Assembly (NCBI GenBank): GCA_902532595.1
Contig: CACAIN010000004.1
Coordinates: 1 to 36,387 of the forward strand
Length of the DNA stretch: 36,387 bases
Source: an uncultured Pelagibacteraceae bacterium
GTDB lineage: Bacteria; Pseudomonadota; Alphaproteobacteria; Pelagibacterales; Pelagibacteraceae
Direction: 5' to 3'
This document shows, one piece after another, positions 9,018-17,652 of this stretch (position 1 is the first letter of the stretch; each line of letters starts with the position of its first letter). The position numbers and the translations under genes were made by a program. The notes below the pieces were generated by a model. That model ran no database searches and was not told where the DNA came from. It saw only the letters and a program-made list of their open reading frames with translations.

Positions 9018-10121
9018 TTATTTATCTTCTTTTTCTTCGCTAATTTTTTCGTTTGGTGAAGGATTTCCTTCTAATTCCTTAGATATTGCTGCTGCTTCAT
9101 CTCGAATAACTTTTTCTATTTCGGCAGCAACATTAGCATTTTTTTCTAAGTAGATTTTTGCATTTTCTCTACCTTGCCCTATTTTTTCACCTTTATATGC
9201 GTACCAAGCCCCTGATTTTTCGACAACACCTGCTTTAGCACCCAGATCGACAAGTTCTCCAACTTTGCTAATACCTTTTCCATACATTAAATCAAACTCA
9301 ACAACTTTAAATGGTGGAGCTACTTTGTTTTTAATAACCTTAACTCTTGTTGAGTTTCCAATTATTTGATCTTTGTCTTTAATGGCTCCTATTCTTCTTA
9401 TATCCATTCTTACAGATGAATAAAATTTTAATGCATTTCCACCTGATGTTGTTTCTGGATTTCCAAACATCACGCCAATTTTCATTCTGATTTGATTTAT
9501 AAATATAACCATTGTGTTCGATTTAGAAACTGAACCAGTTAATTTTCTTAAAGCTTGACTCATAAGCCTAGATTGAAGACCAACGTGGTGATCTCCCATT
9601 TCTCCTTCTAATTCCGCTTTTGGAGTCAATGCCGCAACAGAATCAACTACTAATACAGATACCGAACCTGATTTAATTAATGTATCAGTTATTTCTAAAG
9701 CTTGTTCTCCTGTATCTGGTTGTGAGATTAAAAGTTCTTCTGTTTTCACTCCAAGTTTTTTTGCATAAACTGGGTCCATTGCATGTTCAGCATCAACAAA
9801 GGCACATATTCCCCCAGCTTTTTGAGCTTCAGCAACTACTTGCAAAGCTAATGTTGTTTTACCAGAAGACTCTGGCCCATATATCTCAATAATTCTTCCT
9901 TTTGGTAAACCGCCTATTCCTAAAGCTAAATCTAAACTTAGAGATCCTGTAGAAATAGCCTCAACATCTAAAGCTTTTTGTTGTCCAAGCCTCATTACTG
10001 AGCCTTTTCCAAAATTTTGATCTATTTGACTGATAGCAGCCTCTAGAGACTTCTTTTTTTCCTTTAATTCTTGATCTTTCTTATTATCTGTCTTTACAAC
10101 TTTTAAATTATTTTTAGTCAT
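9018..10121 (-). CDS. recA: Recombinase RecA
   Basis: DNA strand exchange, recombinational repair and LexA co-protease. It has 367 residues. The Walker A motif GPESSGKTT is at 82-90, and the MAW-type motifs and [22 protein letters not shown] loop segment are conserved. There is a lysine-rich N-terminal extension of about 20 residues compared with E. coli RecA, and a typical acidic C-terminus ([10 protein letters not shown]). An AGGA ribosome site precedes the ATG. Its neighbours alaS and icd are the usual alphaproteobacterial ones, with an aldehyde dehydrogenase pair inserted between. Confidence 0.98.
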   Translation of the reverse strand: MTKNNLKVVKTDNKKDQELKEKKKSLEAAISQIDQNFGKGSVMRLGQQKALDVEAISTGSLSLDLALGIGGLPKGRIIEIYGPESSGKTTLALQVVAEAQKAGGICAFVDAEHAMDPVYAKKLGVKTEELLISQPDTGEQALEITDTLIKSGSVSVLVVDSVAALTPKAELEGEMGDHHVGLQSRLMSQALRKLTGSVSKSNTMVIFINQIRMKIGVMFGNPETTSGGNALKFYSSVRMDIRRIGAIKDKDQIIGNSTRVKVIKNKVAPPFKVVEFDLMYGKGISKVGELVDLGAKAGVVEKSGAWYAYKGEKIGQGRENAKIYLEKNANVAAEIEKVIRDEAAAISKELEGNPSPNEKISEEKEDK

Positions 10122-10159
10122 TTTTTATCCTTTTTTTGTTTCGAATCGTTATAATAAAT

Positions 10160-10174
10160 GTACACATTTTGTTC
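10160..10174 (-). promoter_or_regulatory. Possible degenerate LexA box upstream of recA
   Basis: The 93-base spacer before recA contains GTAC-N7-GTTC on the plus strand. This is one mismatch from the alphaproteobacterial LexA direct repeat GTTC-N7-GTTC, and lies about 40-55 bases upstream of the recA ATG, where an operator would be expected. One mismatch in an 8-base motif can arise by chance, so this is a weak call. Confidence 0.3.
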
Positions 10175-10214
10175 TTTTTTGCAAGAAGTATTAAAAAGCC
10201 TTAAAAATAAACAC

Positions 10215-11510
10215 TTATAGAGGTTTAACAGAGCTTAAAGATAAAGTTCCTAATTGAAACGCTAGTTCAAATTGAGAAATTATGAAATCTCTTTCAGCCT
10301 TAGCAAATTCTATTCTAGAGTTTAAAAGCAAGCTTCTGGATTGAATAACCTCAAGAGTAGTTCTGGTATTACCAGAATCGTATTCAAGCGTAATTCCTTC
10401 ATTCGCTATTTCAGCTGCTTTTAACTGAGCTTCAGTGGCTTTTAATACACTTTCAGATGATTGGTACTTAGACCATACATTAGTAGTTTCAGTAATAACT
10501 TTGTTTTCAGCGTCCTCGGCTAACAATAAAGATCTTTGTTTTTTCAAAGATGATTTTTTAATCGAAGAAATATTTTCTCCTCCTTTAATTATTGGCCAGG
10601 TTATAGTTGCCTTAACAGTTTCTTGTTCTAATTCGTCTATTGTTGAACTATAATCTTTATTTTCTGATTTAGAATAATTTATTGATGCAGATGGAGATAA
10701 TTTTGCTTTTTCAATATTTAAATCTTTTTCAGCTATCTGATAATCCAATTTAGCAATTAATAAATCTGCATTATTTAATTTAGCAACATTTATCGCGTTT
10801 TGTAGTGTATTAGGCAAATCAATACCTACTCTTTCATTAATATTAATTATGCTAGGCGCTTTTTCTCTAATCACCCTCTCAAAATTTGTTTTTGAGGCTA
10901 ATAACTCTGTTTTAGCTTTTATTAAGTTTGCTTTAGCGCCTGCAAGAGAAGATTCAGACTGAGCTAAATCTGTTAAAGTAATTTCACCTTTTTGTAATCT
11001 AGCGCTATCAGATTCTACTTGTCTTTCAAATAAATTTACATTGGATAAATTAAATTCTTCATTTTTAGTTTTAAATATAAAATCAAAATATGCAGATATA
11101 GTATCTAAAATTGTTTGCTGTTCAGCCTGCTTAAGCTTAAAATCAGCTTGTTCAACTTCTAATTCAGATTTTTTTAAAGAGTTATAACCTTTAAAACCTT
11201 GAAATATTTTTTGATCAATAGACACAGTTGTTTTTTCTGTGTCAAGATTTGAATCAGATAAACTTGATCCACTATGATCAGTTTTACTTGTTGATTGCGA
11301 ACTGCTTTGATCACCAGATAATGAAATGCTCGGTAAAAATTCGCTTCTTGAAATATTAATATTTTGTTTTATTGATTTTTGGTTTTTTCTTTCAGCATTT
11401 AATTTTAGGTTATTTTTCAATGCAGCCTCAATAAAAAATTGAAGATGATTTTCTGCAGATACAGAGTTAAAAAAAAATAGAATTAGTAATATGTTAAAAA
11501 GAAATTTCAT
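10215..11510 (-). CDS. TolC-family outer membrane efflux protein
   Basis: An outer-membrane channel of tripartite efflux or type I secretion systems. It has 431 residues. A signal peptide is evident (MKFLFNILLILFFFNSVSA, cut before ENHL). Two repeated, long, amphipathic helical hairpins follow, with TolC features such as FEKVIREKAP-like FERVIREKAP and the paired SQFELAFQLGTLSL end. No inner-membrane pump or adaptor gene lies nearby, so the partner and the substrate are unknown. It directly abuts the kinase gene at 11511 with no overlap, which suggests cotranscription. Confidence 0.9.
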   Translation of the reverse strand: MKFLFNILLILFFFNSVSAENHLQFFIEAALKNNLKLNAERKNQKSIKQNINISRSEFLPSISLSGDQSSSQSTSKTDHSGSSLSDSNLDTEKTTVSIDQKIFQGFKGYNSLKKSELEVEQADFKLKQAEQQTILDTISAYFDFIFKTKNEEFNLSNVNLFERQVESDSARLQKGEITLTDLAQSESSLAGAKANLIKAKTELLASKTNFERVIREKAPSIININERVGIDLPNTLQNAINVAKLNNADLLIAKLDYQIAEKDLNIEKAKLSPSASINYSKSENKDYSSTIDELEQETVKATITWPIIKGGENISSIKKSSLKKQRSLLLAEDAENKVITETTNVWSKYQSSESVLKATEAQLKAAEIANEGITLEYDSGNTRTTLEVIQSRSLLLNSRIEFAKAERDFIISQFELAFQLGTLSLSSVKPL

Positions 11511-12431
11511 TTATTTATAAAAACTCATTTTTTTTGATCTATGTTTTTTGTCTAAAAAAATAGTTAAGTCAGATATATTAGAAAAATCTTTCATCATATG
11601 TCTCGTTATTCTCTCATAAAACATTATAAATTCTCTTATTTTAGATTTTGACATAGTCTTTTTATTTTTTGAAGTCAATTTTAATTTTTGTTCCTGGTGT
11701 AAACGCCATTGAAATATATGATTAAAACTTGGAGCTTTTAAATAAACTAATTTATCTATTTTACTAAAAAGTTTTTTATAATTTTTTTTCAATTGATTGT
11801 TGACTCTTTTTCTCCATTCAAGATTTTTATCATATTGTTTTTCAATATAATTTAAAGATTTTATAAGATCTTCATTTTTTTGATGTCTTGCCCCTACACA
11901 CCATCCTTCAAAAATAATAATGCTTGGGGCTTTTTTAACTCTTATCCATTTAGTTTTCTTAAACCTGTCATCTGTTGATTTATCAAATTTTGGAATGAGA
12001 ACCTGTTTAAAAGTTTTTTTCTTAAGATTTTTAAAAGTTTTATTTATCAAATTAATATCATGTGTTCCTGGCACACCTCTTGTTAAAAATAAAGGATGAA
12101 TATTTTTTGACATTTTTTTTCGTTCCGCTTTAGTTTTATAAAAATCATCTATAGAAAATACACATAGATCTAAGCTGTATCTTTTCTTTAAAATAAATTT
12201 TAAAATTCCTGTTATAGTGCTTTTTCCTGCTCCTTGCCCGCCCGATAGTCCAATAATTTTAGTTTTATTATCTTTTTTATATGTAGAATATATCCATTCA
12301 GAAAGAGGCAAATAAAACGTATTTAATTTTCCAATTTTATCTACTAAAGGTTTGCTTGCTACTTCTTTTTTTTTTAAAAATTTTAAATATATTTTTTTAA
12401 TATAAGAGTAATCAGGACTTTTAAAATTCAT
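11511..12431 (-). CDS. P-loop kinase, D-glycerate 3-kinase-like
   Basis: A 306-residue P-loop kinase of the phosphoribulokinase/pantothenate kinase superfamily. Walker A is GLSGGQGAGKST (61-72). The next landmarks, FSIDDFYKT, HPLFLTRGVPGTHD and FEGWCVGARHQ, resemble the plant-type glycerate kinase and yeast YGR205w group. If it is a glycerate kinase it would send glycerate from glycolate or serine metabolism to 3-phosphoglycerate. Another small-molecule substrate within the superfamily cannot be excluded. The sequence is exceptionally lysine-rich. It lies between a GFA-family gene five bases upstream and the TolC gene directly downstream. Confidence 0.78.
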   Translation of the reverse strand: MNFKSPDYSYIKKIYLKFLKKKEVASKPLVDKIGKLNTFYLPLSEWIYSTYKKDNKTKIIGLSGGQGAGKSTITGILKFILKKRYSLDLCVFSIDDFYKTKAERKKMSKNIHPLFLTRGVPGTHDINLINKTFKNLKKKTFKQVLIPKFDKSTDDRFKKTKWIRVKKAPSIIIFEGWCVGARHQKNEDLIKSLNYIEKQYDKNLEWRKRVNNQLKKNYKKLFSKIDKLVYLKAPSFNHIFQWRLHQEQKLKLTSKNKKTMSKSKIREFIMFYERITRHMMKDFSNISDLTIFLDKKHRSKKMSFYK

Positions 12432-12436
12432 TGCAA

Positions 12437-12799
12437 TTATTTTTTATCTAAAGGATGGTTTTGACCGTCTGCTACGCTTACATCATGTAGTTTAAAAGTA
12501 TCAATATTTTCTAAACACCCAACATTAAAACCTGTTAATGCCGGATTAATTCTTGGATGGTGGTGAGTATAAATTCCACATATAGAACAAAAGAAGTGCT
12601 TAGCAACTTTAGTATAAAATTGATAAAAGGATAATTTATCCTCACCTTTAGTAATCTTAAAATCCTCATTTTTTACTATAGACATTATTGCGCCTTTTCT
12701 TTTACAAATAGAACAGTTACATCTAAGGACTTTTCCTAATTTATCAGAAACTCTAATTTCTGCCTCTACAGCTCCACAATGACAAGTTAGTTTTTTCAT
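12437..12799 (-). CDS. GFA-family (CENP-V/Gfa) zinc protein
   Basis: A 120-residue protein of the family named after glutathione-dependent formaldehyde-activating enzyme; most members have no proven activity. The zinc ligands of the fold are visible: Cys6 and Cys8 in CHCGAVE, Cys27/Cys29/Cys32 in CNCSICKRKGA, and Cys71/Cys74 in FFCSICGIYTHH. A good Shine-Dalgarno AGGAGA (12805-12810 on the plus strand) sits five bases before the ATG. The 136-base upstream spacer carries short direct repeats and a palindrome. Confidence 0.88.
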   Translation of the reverse strand: MKKLTCHCGAVEAEIRVSDKLGKVLRCNCSICKRKGAIMSIVKNEDFKITKGEDKLSFYQFYTKVAKHFFCSICGIYTHHHPRINPALTGFNVGCLENIDTFKLHDVSVADGQNHPLDKK

Positions 12800-12882
12800 A
12801 AATTTCTCCTTTTGTTATAATCAAAGGAATGCTTAGTTTCTCCCTTCAATAGTGTCCACATTTAATCAAAATATTTTGCGAA

Positions 12883-12914
12883 TGTTCTCCTTTTGACTCC
12901 CTTTTGATTCCTTT
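12883..12914 (-). repeat. Three short direct repeats upstream of the GFA gene
   Basis: On the minus strand three consecutive units of 10-11 bases read AAAGGAATCA, AAAGGGAGTCA and AAAGGAGAACA. They are purine-rich and resemble Shine-Dalgarno sequences, but no convincing gene starts follow each unit. Role unknown. Confidence 0.45.
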
Positions 12915-12926
12915 AGAGACTCTAAA
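12912..12926. promoter_or_regulatory. 15-base palindrome in the GT2-GFA spacer
   Basis: TTTAGAGACTCTAAA has perfect 7-bp arms around one central base, directly beside the three short repeats and 10 bases after the end of the GT2 gene. It could be an operator for the GFA gene or a short hairpin for the glycosyltransferase transcript. Confidence 0.35.
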
Positions 12927-12935
12927 TACAACCTT

Positions 12936-13808
12936 TTAGTGTGTGATCTCATTTTCATTTAATATGTTATCATTGCTTTCAAACAATGCTTTCTCATTTT
13001 CTCTCATAGAGACAATAAAAATTAGTAAATTAAAAAACACTATCAAGATTTGAATAGTAATTGCAATTGAACCTAATGTGTTAATTAAAAAAGACAATAT
13101 TATAATCATAAAAGTTGATCTCAAAAAAACTGTATATTTAAAAACTCCGATTATAGAAAAAGAATGTATGATAAGATTAAAAAGAGACATCTTTGAAGGC
13201 CCAAAATATCTTAATCCTCTAATTGAGTCTGTTTCATTGAGATTTGTTAAATTTTTTTTTATAGATCCTGAAAAACTGCTCCATAAACTAGCTTTATCAG
13301 AAAGAATTATTACATCTCTTTTTGTCAAACAACTATAATTCCCAAAATTCACTTTTTTTCCAGTAAAAATAAAAGTAATTAATTTATGAATTTGATATAA
13401 AGTTTGAAATATCAGGCCTTCTGCCCTCTTTACTCTCCTTGCAACAACTGAAGTTTCTGGGTTTTCACTGATTTTATTAATCAAATCTTTTATTTCTATT
13501 GGCCTATCTTCTCCATCGCTATCCATGACTATCACATAATCATATGTCTCATTTGAATTAATATATCTTAACCCAAAAGCATTACATCTTGCATGACCTC
13601 TATTTTCTTTCATATTAATAATCTTTAATGAATTAAAACTTTTCGGTTTAATAATCTTGGGTTTTCCGATAGTGGAACTATCATTAACAATAATACATTC
13701 AAATTTGTATTTTTGAACATCTTTAATAACAGAATTTATTTCTTCTAAAACTTTAATAAGAGACTCCCAATCATTATAAACAGGTAATAAGATAATGATT
13801 TTTTTCAT
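12936..13808 (-). CDS. Family 2 glycosyltransferase with C-terminal membrane helices
   Basis: A GT-A fold glycosyltransferase of the polyprenyl-phosphate sugar transferase kind. The N-terminus MKKIIILLPVYNDWESL is the nucleotide-binding strand, and VIVMDSDGEDRP carries the metal-binding DxD-type motif. The C-terminal 80 residues hold two or three membrane helices. The chosen start overlaps the upstream glycosyltransferase stop by four bases (ATGA); a longer form from 13826 would add MYDRAE and overlap by 22 bases. The likely job is to load a sugar onto a lipid carrier for the neighbouring membrane transferase, which is inference from the pairing. Confidence 0.85.
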   Translation of the reverse strand: MKKIIILLPVYNDWESLIKVLEEINSVIKDVQKYKFECIIVNDSSTIGKPKIIKPKSFNSLKIINMKENRGHARCNAFGLRYINSNETYDYVIVMDSDGEDRPIEIKDLINKISENPETSVVARRVKRAEGLIFQTLYQIHKLITFIFTGKKVNFGNYSCLTKRDVIILSDKASLWSSFSGSIKKNLTNLNETDSIRGLRYFGPSKMSLFNLIIHSFSIIGVFKYTVFLRSTFMIIILSFLINTLGSIAITIQILIVFFNLLIFIVSMRENEKALFESNDNILNENEITH

Positions 13809-15172
13809 TTCTGCCCTATCATACAATATCCTACTGGTTTAATAGTTCCATAAACACCAGGACAAATTTTTTTTAATATTTCTGGATTTCCAGTATAAAT
13901 TACCCCTTCAGAACTATTGATCTGAGAGGTTTTATTTTTTAATTCATTAGTCCATAAAGGTCTTGAAATTAAATGATAGGATAGATTTCCAGCATACCAT
14001 TCATCTCCTACAACTATTTTAATTTCGTTTACAAAATTCTTGTCCCATTTATTTTGAACTAAACGCGCTATTTCTTTTCCTGGATAGTCGGTTCTTTTGC
14101 TATCGTTTGCAAATGAAACACCAAGATAAGCTATTGGATATAATAAAAATAAAAAGGTAAATAATAAAAAAAAATTTTTTAAGTTATTAATTGCAATATT
14201 TTTTTGGAAAATATAAATCAATAAAACTCCAAAAAATAAATAGAAAGGTGTCATCCACATTGTTCTTATTTTTGCTCCCATTATCATTGAAGTAATTAAC
14301 ATAAAAAATATTGGTGCTATAGTAGTCAAAAGTAAAAAAACCAATTTTTTATCTTTTAGATTGATTTTAGGTTTTATTTTTTTAATAAGAAAGAAAGACA
14401 TCAAAAGAAAAGGTATTAGAAGACCAATTTGTTTAGCTGAAAAAATTAAAGGGTAAATTAAATGGTCTATAAAACTCCCTACTCCACCAGTCCTTTGTAT
14501 GCCATAAGTAATAGTAATATAGTCATTTTCAGTTAACCAGATTAAGTGTGGTAATATAATTAATAAAGTTATCGGCCCAGCAATAAAATAGTGTGAAAAT
14601 TTAATTCCTTTTTTTAAGAAATAAAAAAAAACAAGTTTTATTCCTACTATTAAATAAATAAAAAGATATTTTGATAAAATTCCTAAACCAGCAAACAAAC
14701 CTAAAAATACATAATCAATTGCTTTATCGTACCTAATACATCTCCAGGTACAATAGACAGTTAAAGCCCAAAAAGGTAATTGCGCAACATTTACGTTAAA
14801 TTCTGGTGTTGTAAAATTATAAAAGTAAATACCCTCAAGCAAAAGTACTGACAAAAGAGCTAAATTTTTATTATTAAAAATTTCATCTGAAAATTTGTAA
14901 ACCACAATAAAAGCAATTATTACAAAAATCTGACTTAAAAAATAATATGCCCAGTCCTGGCTGCCAAAGATTTGATAAAATATTTCTACGGCAAAAGCAC
15001 TAAATGGCGGATGTTTGTTAAAACCCCAATCTAAATTACTTCCCCAAGCTAAAGCCTCAATTGTATCTAGGGGTAAATTTTCGTTCGAAATGGTAGGAAC
15101 TAAAGTCCAAATTAATAAGTGAAATAACAAAAATAATTTAAAGATATTAGTTGTATTTTTTTTGGCAATCAT
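13805..15172 (-). CDS. Integral membrane glycosyltransferase (GT39/GT83, ArnT/PMT-like)
   Basis: A 455-residue multispanning protein with the layout of dolichyl-phosphate-mannose or ArnT-type transferases: about nine to eleven hydrophobic helices and a hydrophilic C-terminal domain. The first extracytoplasmic loop contains the acidic and aromatic cluster typical of the family, DTIEALAWGSNLDWGFNKHPPF, with the Asp/Glu expected near the catalytic centre. These enzymes move a sugar from a polyprenyl-phosphate donor to lipid, glycan or protein outside the inner membrane. The acceptor is unknown. It is translationally coupled to the GT2 gene that follows. Confidence 0.83.
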   Translation of the reverse strand: MIAKKNTTNIFKLFLLFHLLIWTLVPTISNENLPLDTIEALAWGSNLDWGFNKHPPFSAFAVEIFYQIFGSQDWAYYFLSQIFVIIAFIVVYKFSDEIFNNKNLALLSVLLLEGIYFYNFTTPEFNVNVAQLPFWALTVYCTWRCIRYDKAIDYVFLGLFAGLGILSKYLFIYLIVGIKLVFFYFLKKGIKFSHYFIAGPITLLIILPHLIWLTENDYITITYGIQRTGGVGSFIDHLIYPLIFSAKQIGLLIPFLLMSFFLIKKIKPKINLKDKKLVFLLLTTIAPIFFMLITSMIMGAKIRTMWMTPFYLFFGVLLIYIFQKNIAINNLKNFFLLFTFLFLLYPIAYLGVSFANDSKRTDYPGKEIARLVQNKWDKNFVNEIKIVVGDEWYAGNLSYHLISRPLWTNELKNKTSQINSSEGVIYTGNPEILKKICPGVYGTIKPVGYCMIGQK

Positions 15173-15201
15173 TTCTACAAATTAATACAATTTATAAGGT
15201 A

Positions 15202-15229
15202 TTGACATGATTAAATTCAGCCATATACT
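15202..15229 (+). promoter_or_regulatory. Sigma-70 promoter of dksA
   Basis: A perfect -35 TTGACA at 15202-15207 and a near-perfect -10 TATACT at 15224-15229 are separated by 16 bases. They lie in the 72-base divergent spacer between the membrane glycosyltransferase and dksA. Transcription would begin about 15236, giving a leader of only about 10 bases before the ATG. It is the best promoter match I see in the window. Confidence 0.65.
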
Positions 15230-15244
15230 CCCTCGAATTCAAAA

Positions 15245-15670
15245 ATGCTTAAAAAGAAAATAGCAAAAAAAAAGTATACTCCAAATTCTAAAGAAAAGTA
15301 TATGTGTTCTAAGCACAAAAAATATTTTACTGAAGAATTGATCAAATGGAAGAAAGAAATAATTAAATCAAACAATTTGGGAAATTTATTAAATTCTAGT
15401 GATGATAGTGTTTCTTCAGCTGATATTGTGGATCAAGCTTCATCTTACACGGATAAATCTGTAGAAATGAAAGCTTTAAATAGAAGTAGAAAACTTATTT
15501 CTAAAATAAATTCAGCTCTTCAAAGATTAAAAAATGGAACTTATGGATATTGTGAAGAAACTGGAGATCCTATTGGTTTAAAAAGATTAATGGCTAGACC
15601 CGTAGCTACACTTTCTATTGACGCTCAAGAAAAACATGAAAGAGATGAAAAAATCTTTGTCGATAATTAA
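15245..15670 (+). CDS. dksA: DksA, RNA polymerase secondary-channel regulator
   Basis: Binds the RNA polymerase secondary channel and, with ppGpp, tunes rRNA and amino-acid promoters. It has 141 residues. The coiled-coil tip residues are kept: D60-I-V-D63-Q-A65 corresponds to Asp71/Asp74/Ala76 of E. coli DksA. The globular domain has the zinc-finger outline but only one of four cysteines (YCEETGDPIGL and TLSIDAQEKHE), as is common in alphaproteobacterial DksA. It is therefore a low-cysteine form unlikely to bind zinc through that site. The 3' end overlaps the convergent GST gene by four bases. Confidence 0.93.
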   Translation: MLKKKIAKKKYTPNSKEKYMCSKHKKYFTEELIKWKKEIIKSNNLGNLLNSSDDSVSSADIVDQASSYTDKSVEMKALNRSRKLISKINSALQRLKNGTYGYCEETGDPIGLKRLMARPVATLSIDAQEKHERDEKIFVDN

Positions 15671-16296
15671 ACTTCTGGAATAGTTTCTCCTTTTTTAAGA
15701 AGATCATAGCCTTTTTGAACTGCTTCTCGATTTGAAATCTCTTTGTACCACTGACTAAGATTAATAAATTTTTTTAAACCTATGTCATGCCATTCATGTC
15801 GAGCTATCCAAGGAAAAGTCGCTATATCCGCTATTGTATAATCATTTCCAGCCAAAAATTTTGAGGCTGAAAGCCTTTCATCCAATTCTTTATAAATCTT
15901 TTCGGCTATTTTAAAATATCTTTGTTCTCCAAATTCACTTTTTCCAGGATTATAATGATGAAACTGATGATGTTGACCTAAAAAAGGACCAACATAAGCC
16001 ATTTGCCCCATAAGCCATTGGTTTATATTTGTTCTTTGATCTTTATTGTAAAACTTTCCACTTTTTTCTCCAAGATAAATTAAAATAGCACCAGACTCAA
16101 AAAGACTTTTTTTATTAGAATCATGATCTATGATTACTGGAATTTTTCTAAATGGGCTTAATTTTATAAAATCAGGTTTAAATTGTTCGTCTTTATTAAT
16201 ATTTATTTTTGTAACTTTATACTTAAAATTAATTTCTTCTAACATGATTGATATTTTTTTGCCATTGGGTGTATTGGCAGTTAAAAGTTCAATCAT
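15667..16296 (-). CDS. Glutathione S-transferase family protein (YfcG/YghU-like)
   Basis: A 209-residue cytosolic GST. It has an N-terminal thioredoxin-like domain (MIELLTANTPNGKKISIMLEE, with the PNGKK loop and PVI cis-proline at about 54-56, then ESGAILIYL) and an all-helical C-terminal domain containing the DYTIADIATFPW N-capping motif. This NTPNGKK start is typical of the Nu-class disulfide-bond oxidoreductases. The start overlaps the end of the reductase gene by four bases. Given its neighbours, a redox or disulfide role is plausible but unproven. Confidence 0.9.
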   Translation of the reverse strand: MIELLTANTPNGKKISIMLEEINFKYKVTKININKDEQFKPDFIKLSPFRKIPVIIDHDSNKKSLFESGAILIYLGEKSGKFYNKDQRTNINQWLMGQMAYVGPFLGQHHQFHHYNPGKSEFGEQRYFKIAEKIYKELDERLSASKFLAGNDYTIADIATFPWIARHEWHDIGLKKFINLSQWYKEISNREAVQKGYDLLKKGETIPEV

Positions 16297-17306
16297 TTTT
16301 TTCCAAGTCTCTCCTTGATAGTTTTTGATGATGTAGTAAATTCAAATCTATATTTTTCATTAGGCCTAGCTCTTTTAAAACATTCTACAGAAGCTAATGC
16401 AGCTTCATGAAATCCTGATAATATAAGTTTTAATTTACCTGGGTATGTACAAATATCTCCAATAGCAAATATTCCCTTTTTATTTGTTTCAAAATTATTT
16501 GGATTTACAGAAATATGTTTTTTGTCCATACCTAATCCCCATTCAATTATTGGGCCTAATTTCATAATTAACCCAAAAAAACTTAAAATATTATCAGTTT
16601 TTATCTTCTCAGTTTTGTCGTCATCATATTTAATCTTTATTTCTGAAATATCTTTATTTCCTTCTATAGAAACTAATTGACAAGGGGTTTTAATTGACAG
16701 TTTACCCTCCTTAGATAATTTTTTTATTTCACTTAAAGTATGAGAGGCTCCTCTAAACTCATTTCTTCTATGAATTAAAGTAACCTTTGAAATTTTTGAT
16801 AATTCTAGTGCCCAATCTAAAGCTGAATCACCACCACCAAATATTGAAACATTTTTTCCTTTAAATTCTTCTTTGCTTTTTACAGAATAAAATAAAGATT
16901 TCCCTTCAAATTTTTCTGCTTCTTTTAATGTTATTCTTCTTGGCTCAAACGAGCCTACTCCACCTGCAATTATAATATTTGGAGCCTCAAACTTATTATT
17001 TTTACTTGTTTGAACTAACCAGTTATCTTTATTTTGATTTATTTCGTTTACTCTTTCATTAAAATAGAAGTTAGTTTTAAAAGGCTTGATTTGTTCAAGT
17101 AATCTATTTGTTAACTCTTCACCAGTACATTCGGGAACTGCTGGAATATCATAAATTGGTTTGTCTGGATAAAGTTCAATACATTGTCCTCCAGCTTTAT
17201 CTAAATTATCAATAACAGCAGCTTTAAGTCCTTTTATACCTAGCTGATGAACAGCAAATAGTCCAACTGGACCTGCTCCAATAATTATTACATCAGTTTT
17301 TATCAT
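16293..17306 (-). CDS. Ferredoxin/flavodoxin-NADP reductase (thioredoxin-reductase-like type)
   Basis: Moves electrons between NADPH and ferredoxin through FAD. At 337 residues it has the thioredoxin-reductase fold: an FAD-binding GAGPVGLFAVHQLG near the start, the NADPH-binding FGGGDSALDWAL in the middle, and the FAD-contact GIFAIGDICTYPGKLKLI at the end. The redox CxxC of real thioredoxin reductase is absent from the NADPH domain, which marks the YumC-type FNR. It overlaps the upstream 2Fe-2S ferredoxin gene by one base (TAATG), so the probable partner is encoded directly before it. Confidence 0.9.
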   Translation of the reverse strand: MIKTDVIIIGAGPVGLFAVHQLGIKGLKAAVIDNLDKAGGQCIELYPDKPIYDIPAVPECTGEELTNRLLEQIKPFKTNFYFNERVNEINQNKDNWLVQTSKNNKFEAPNIIIAGGVGSFEPRRITLKEAEKFEGKSLFYSVKSKEEFKGKNVSIFGGGDSALDWALELSKISKVTLIHRRNEFRGASHTLSEIKKLSKEGKLSIKTPCQLVSIEGNKDISEIKIKYDDDKTEKIKTDNILSFFGLIMKLGPIIEWGLGMDKKHISVNPNNFETNKKGIFAIGDICTYPGKLKLILSGFHEAALASVECFKRARPNEKYRFEFTTSSKTIKERLGKK

Positions 17307-17626
17307 TAAGACTGTTTTTCTGGTGTTGTTACTACTAGTCCGTCAATTTCATCAGAAACTATTAACTGACAACTAAGTCTGCTATTTTTTTTAGGTTCAA
17401 AACTCATATCAATCATATCTACTTCTGCCTCTTCTGCTTGGGGTATCTTATCTAACCATTTTTCTTCGACATAAACATGGCAAGTTGCACAGGCCATAGA
17501 TCCACCGCAATCGGCGTCTATACCAGGTATATTGTGTTGAATCGCTCCTTCCATAACTGATAAACCTTTTTCTACTTCTACAGTTCTAGAAGTTCCTTCA
17601 TTGTCGATATATGTAATTTTAGGCAT
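17306..17626 (-). CDS. 2Fe-2S ferredoxin, adrenodoxin type
   Basis: A 106-residue soluble electron carrier. Cluster ligands Cys40, Cys46, Cys49 and Cys86 follow the adrenodoxin-type spacing C-x5-C-x2-C-x36-C (DADCGGSMACATCHVYVEE and RLSCQLIV). Such ferredoxins serve Fe-S assembly and P450 or hydroxylase systems. The gene is coupled to the reductase that follows and lies downstream of proteorhodopsin, separated from it by a terminator, so it is likely a separate unit. Confidence 0.92.
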   Translation of the reverse strand: MPKITYIDNEGTSRTVEVEKGLSVMEGAIQHNIPGIDADCGGSMACATCHVYVEEKWLDKIPQAEEAEVDMIDMSFEPKKNSRLSCQLIVSDEIDGLVVTTPEKQS

Positions 17627-17652
17627 AGAATTTAATATTAATATAAGTATCT

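Noticed and set aside
12796-12861. A 21-codon minus-strand frame (MWTLLKGETKHSFDYNKRRN then L) whose TGA overlaps the GFA start codon.
   Set aside because: No Shine-Dalgarno before its ATG, no membrane or other recognisable feature, and the GFA gene already has its own good ribosome site. A chance frame is more likely.
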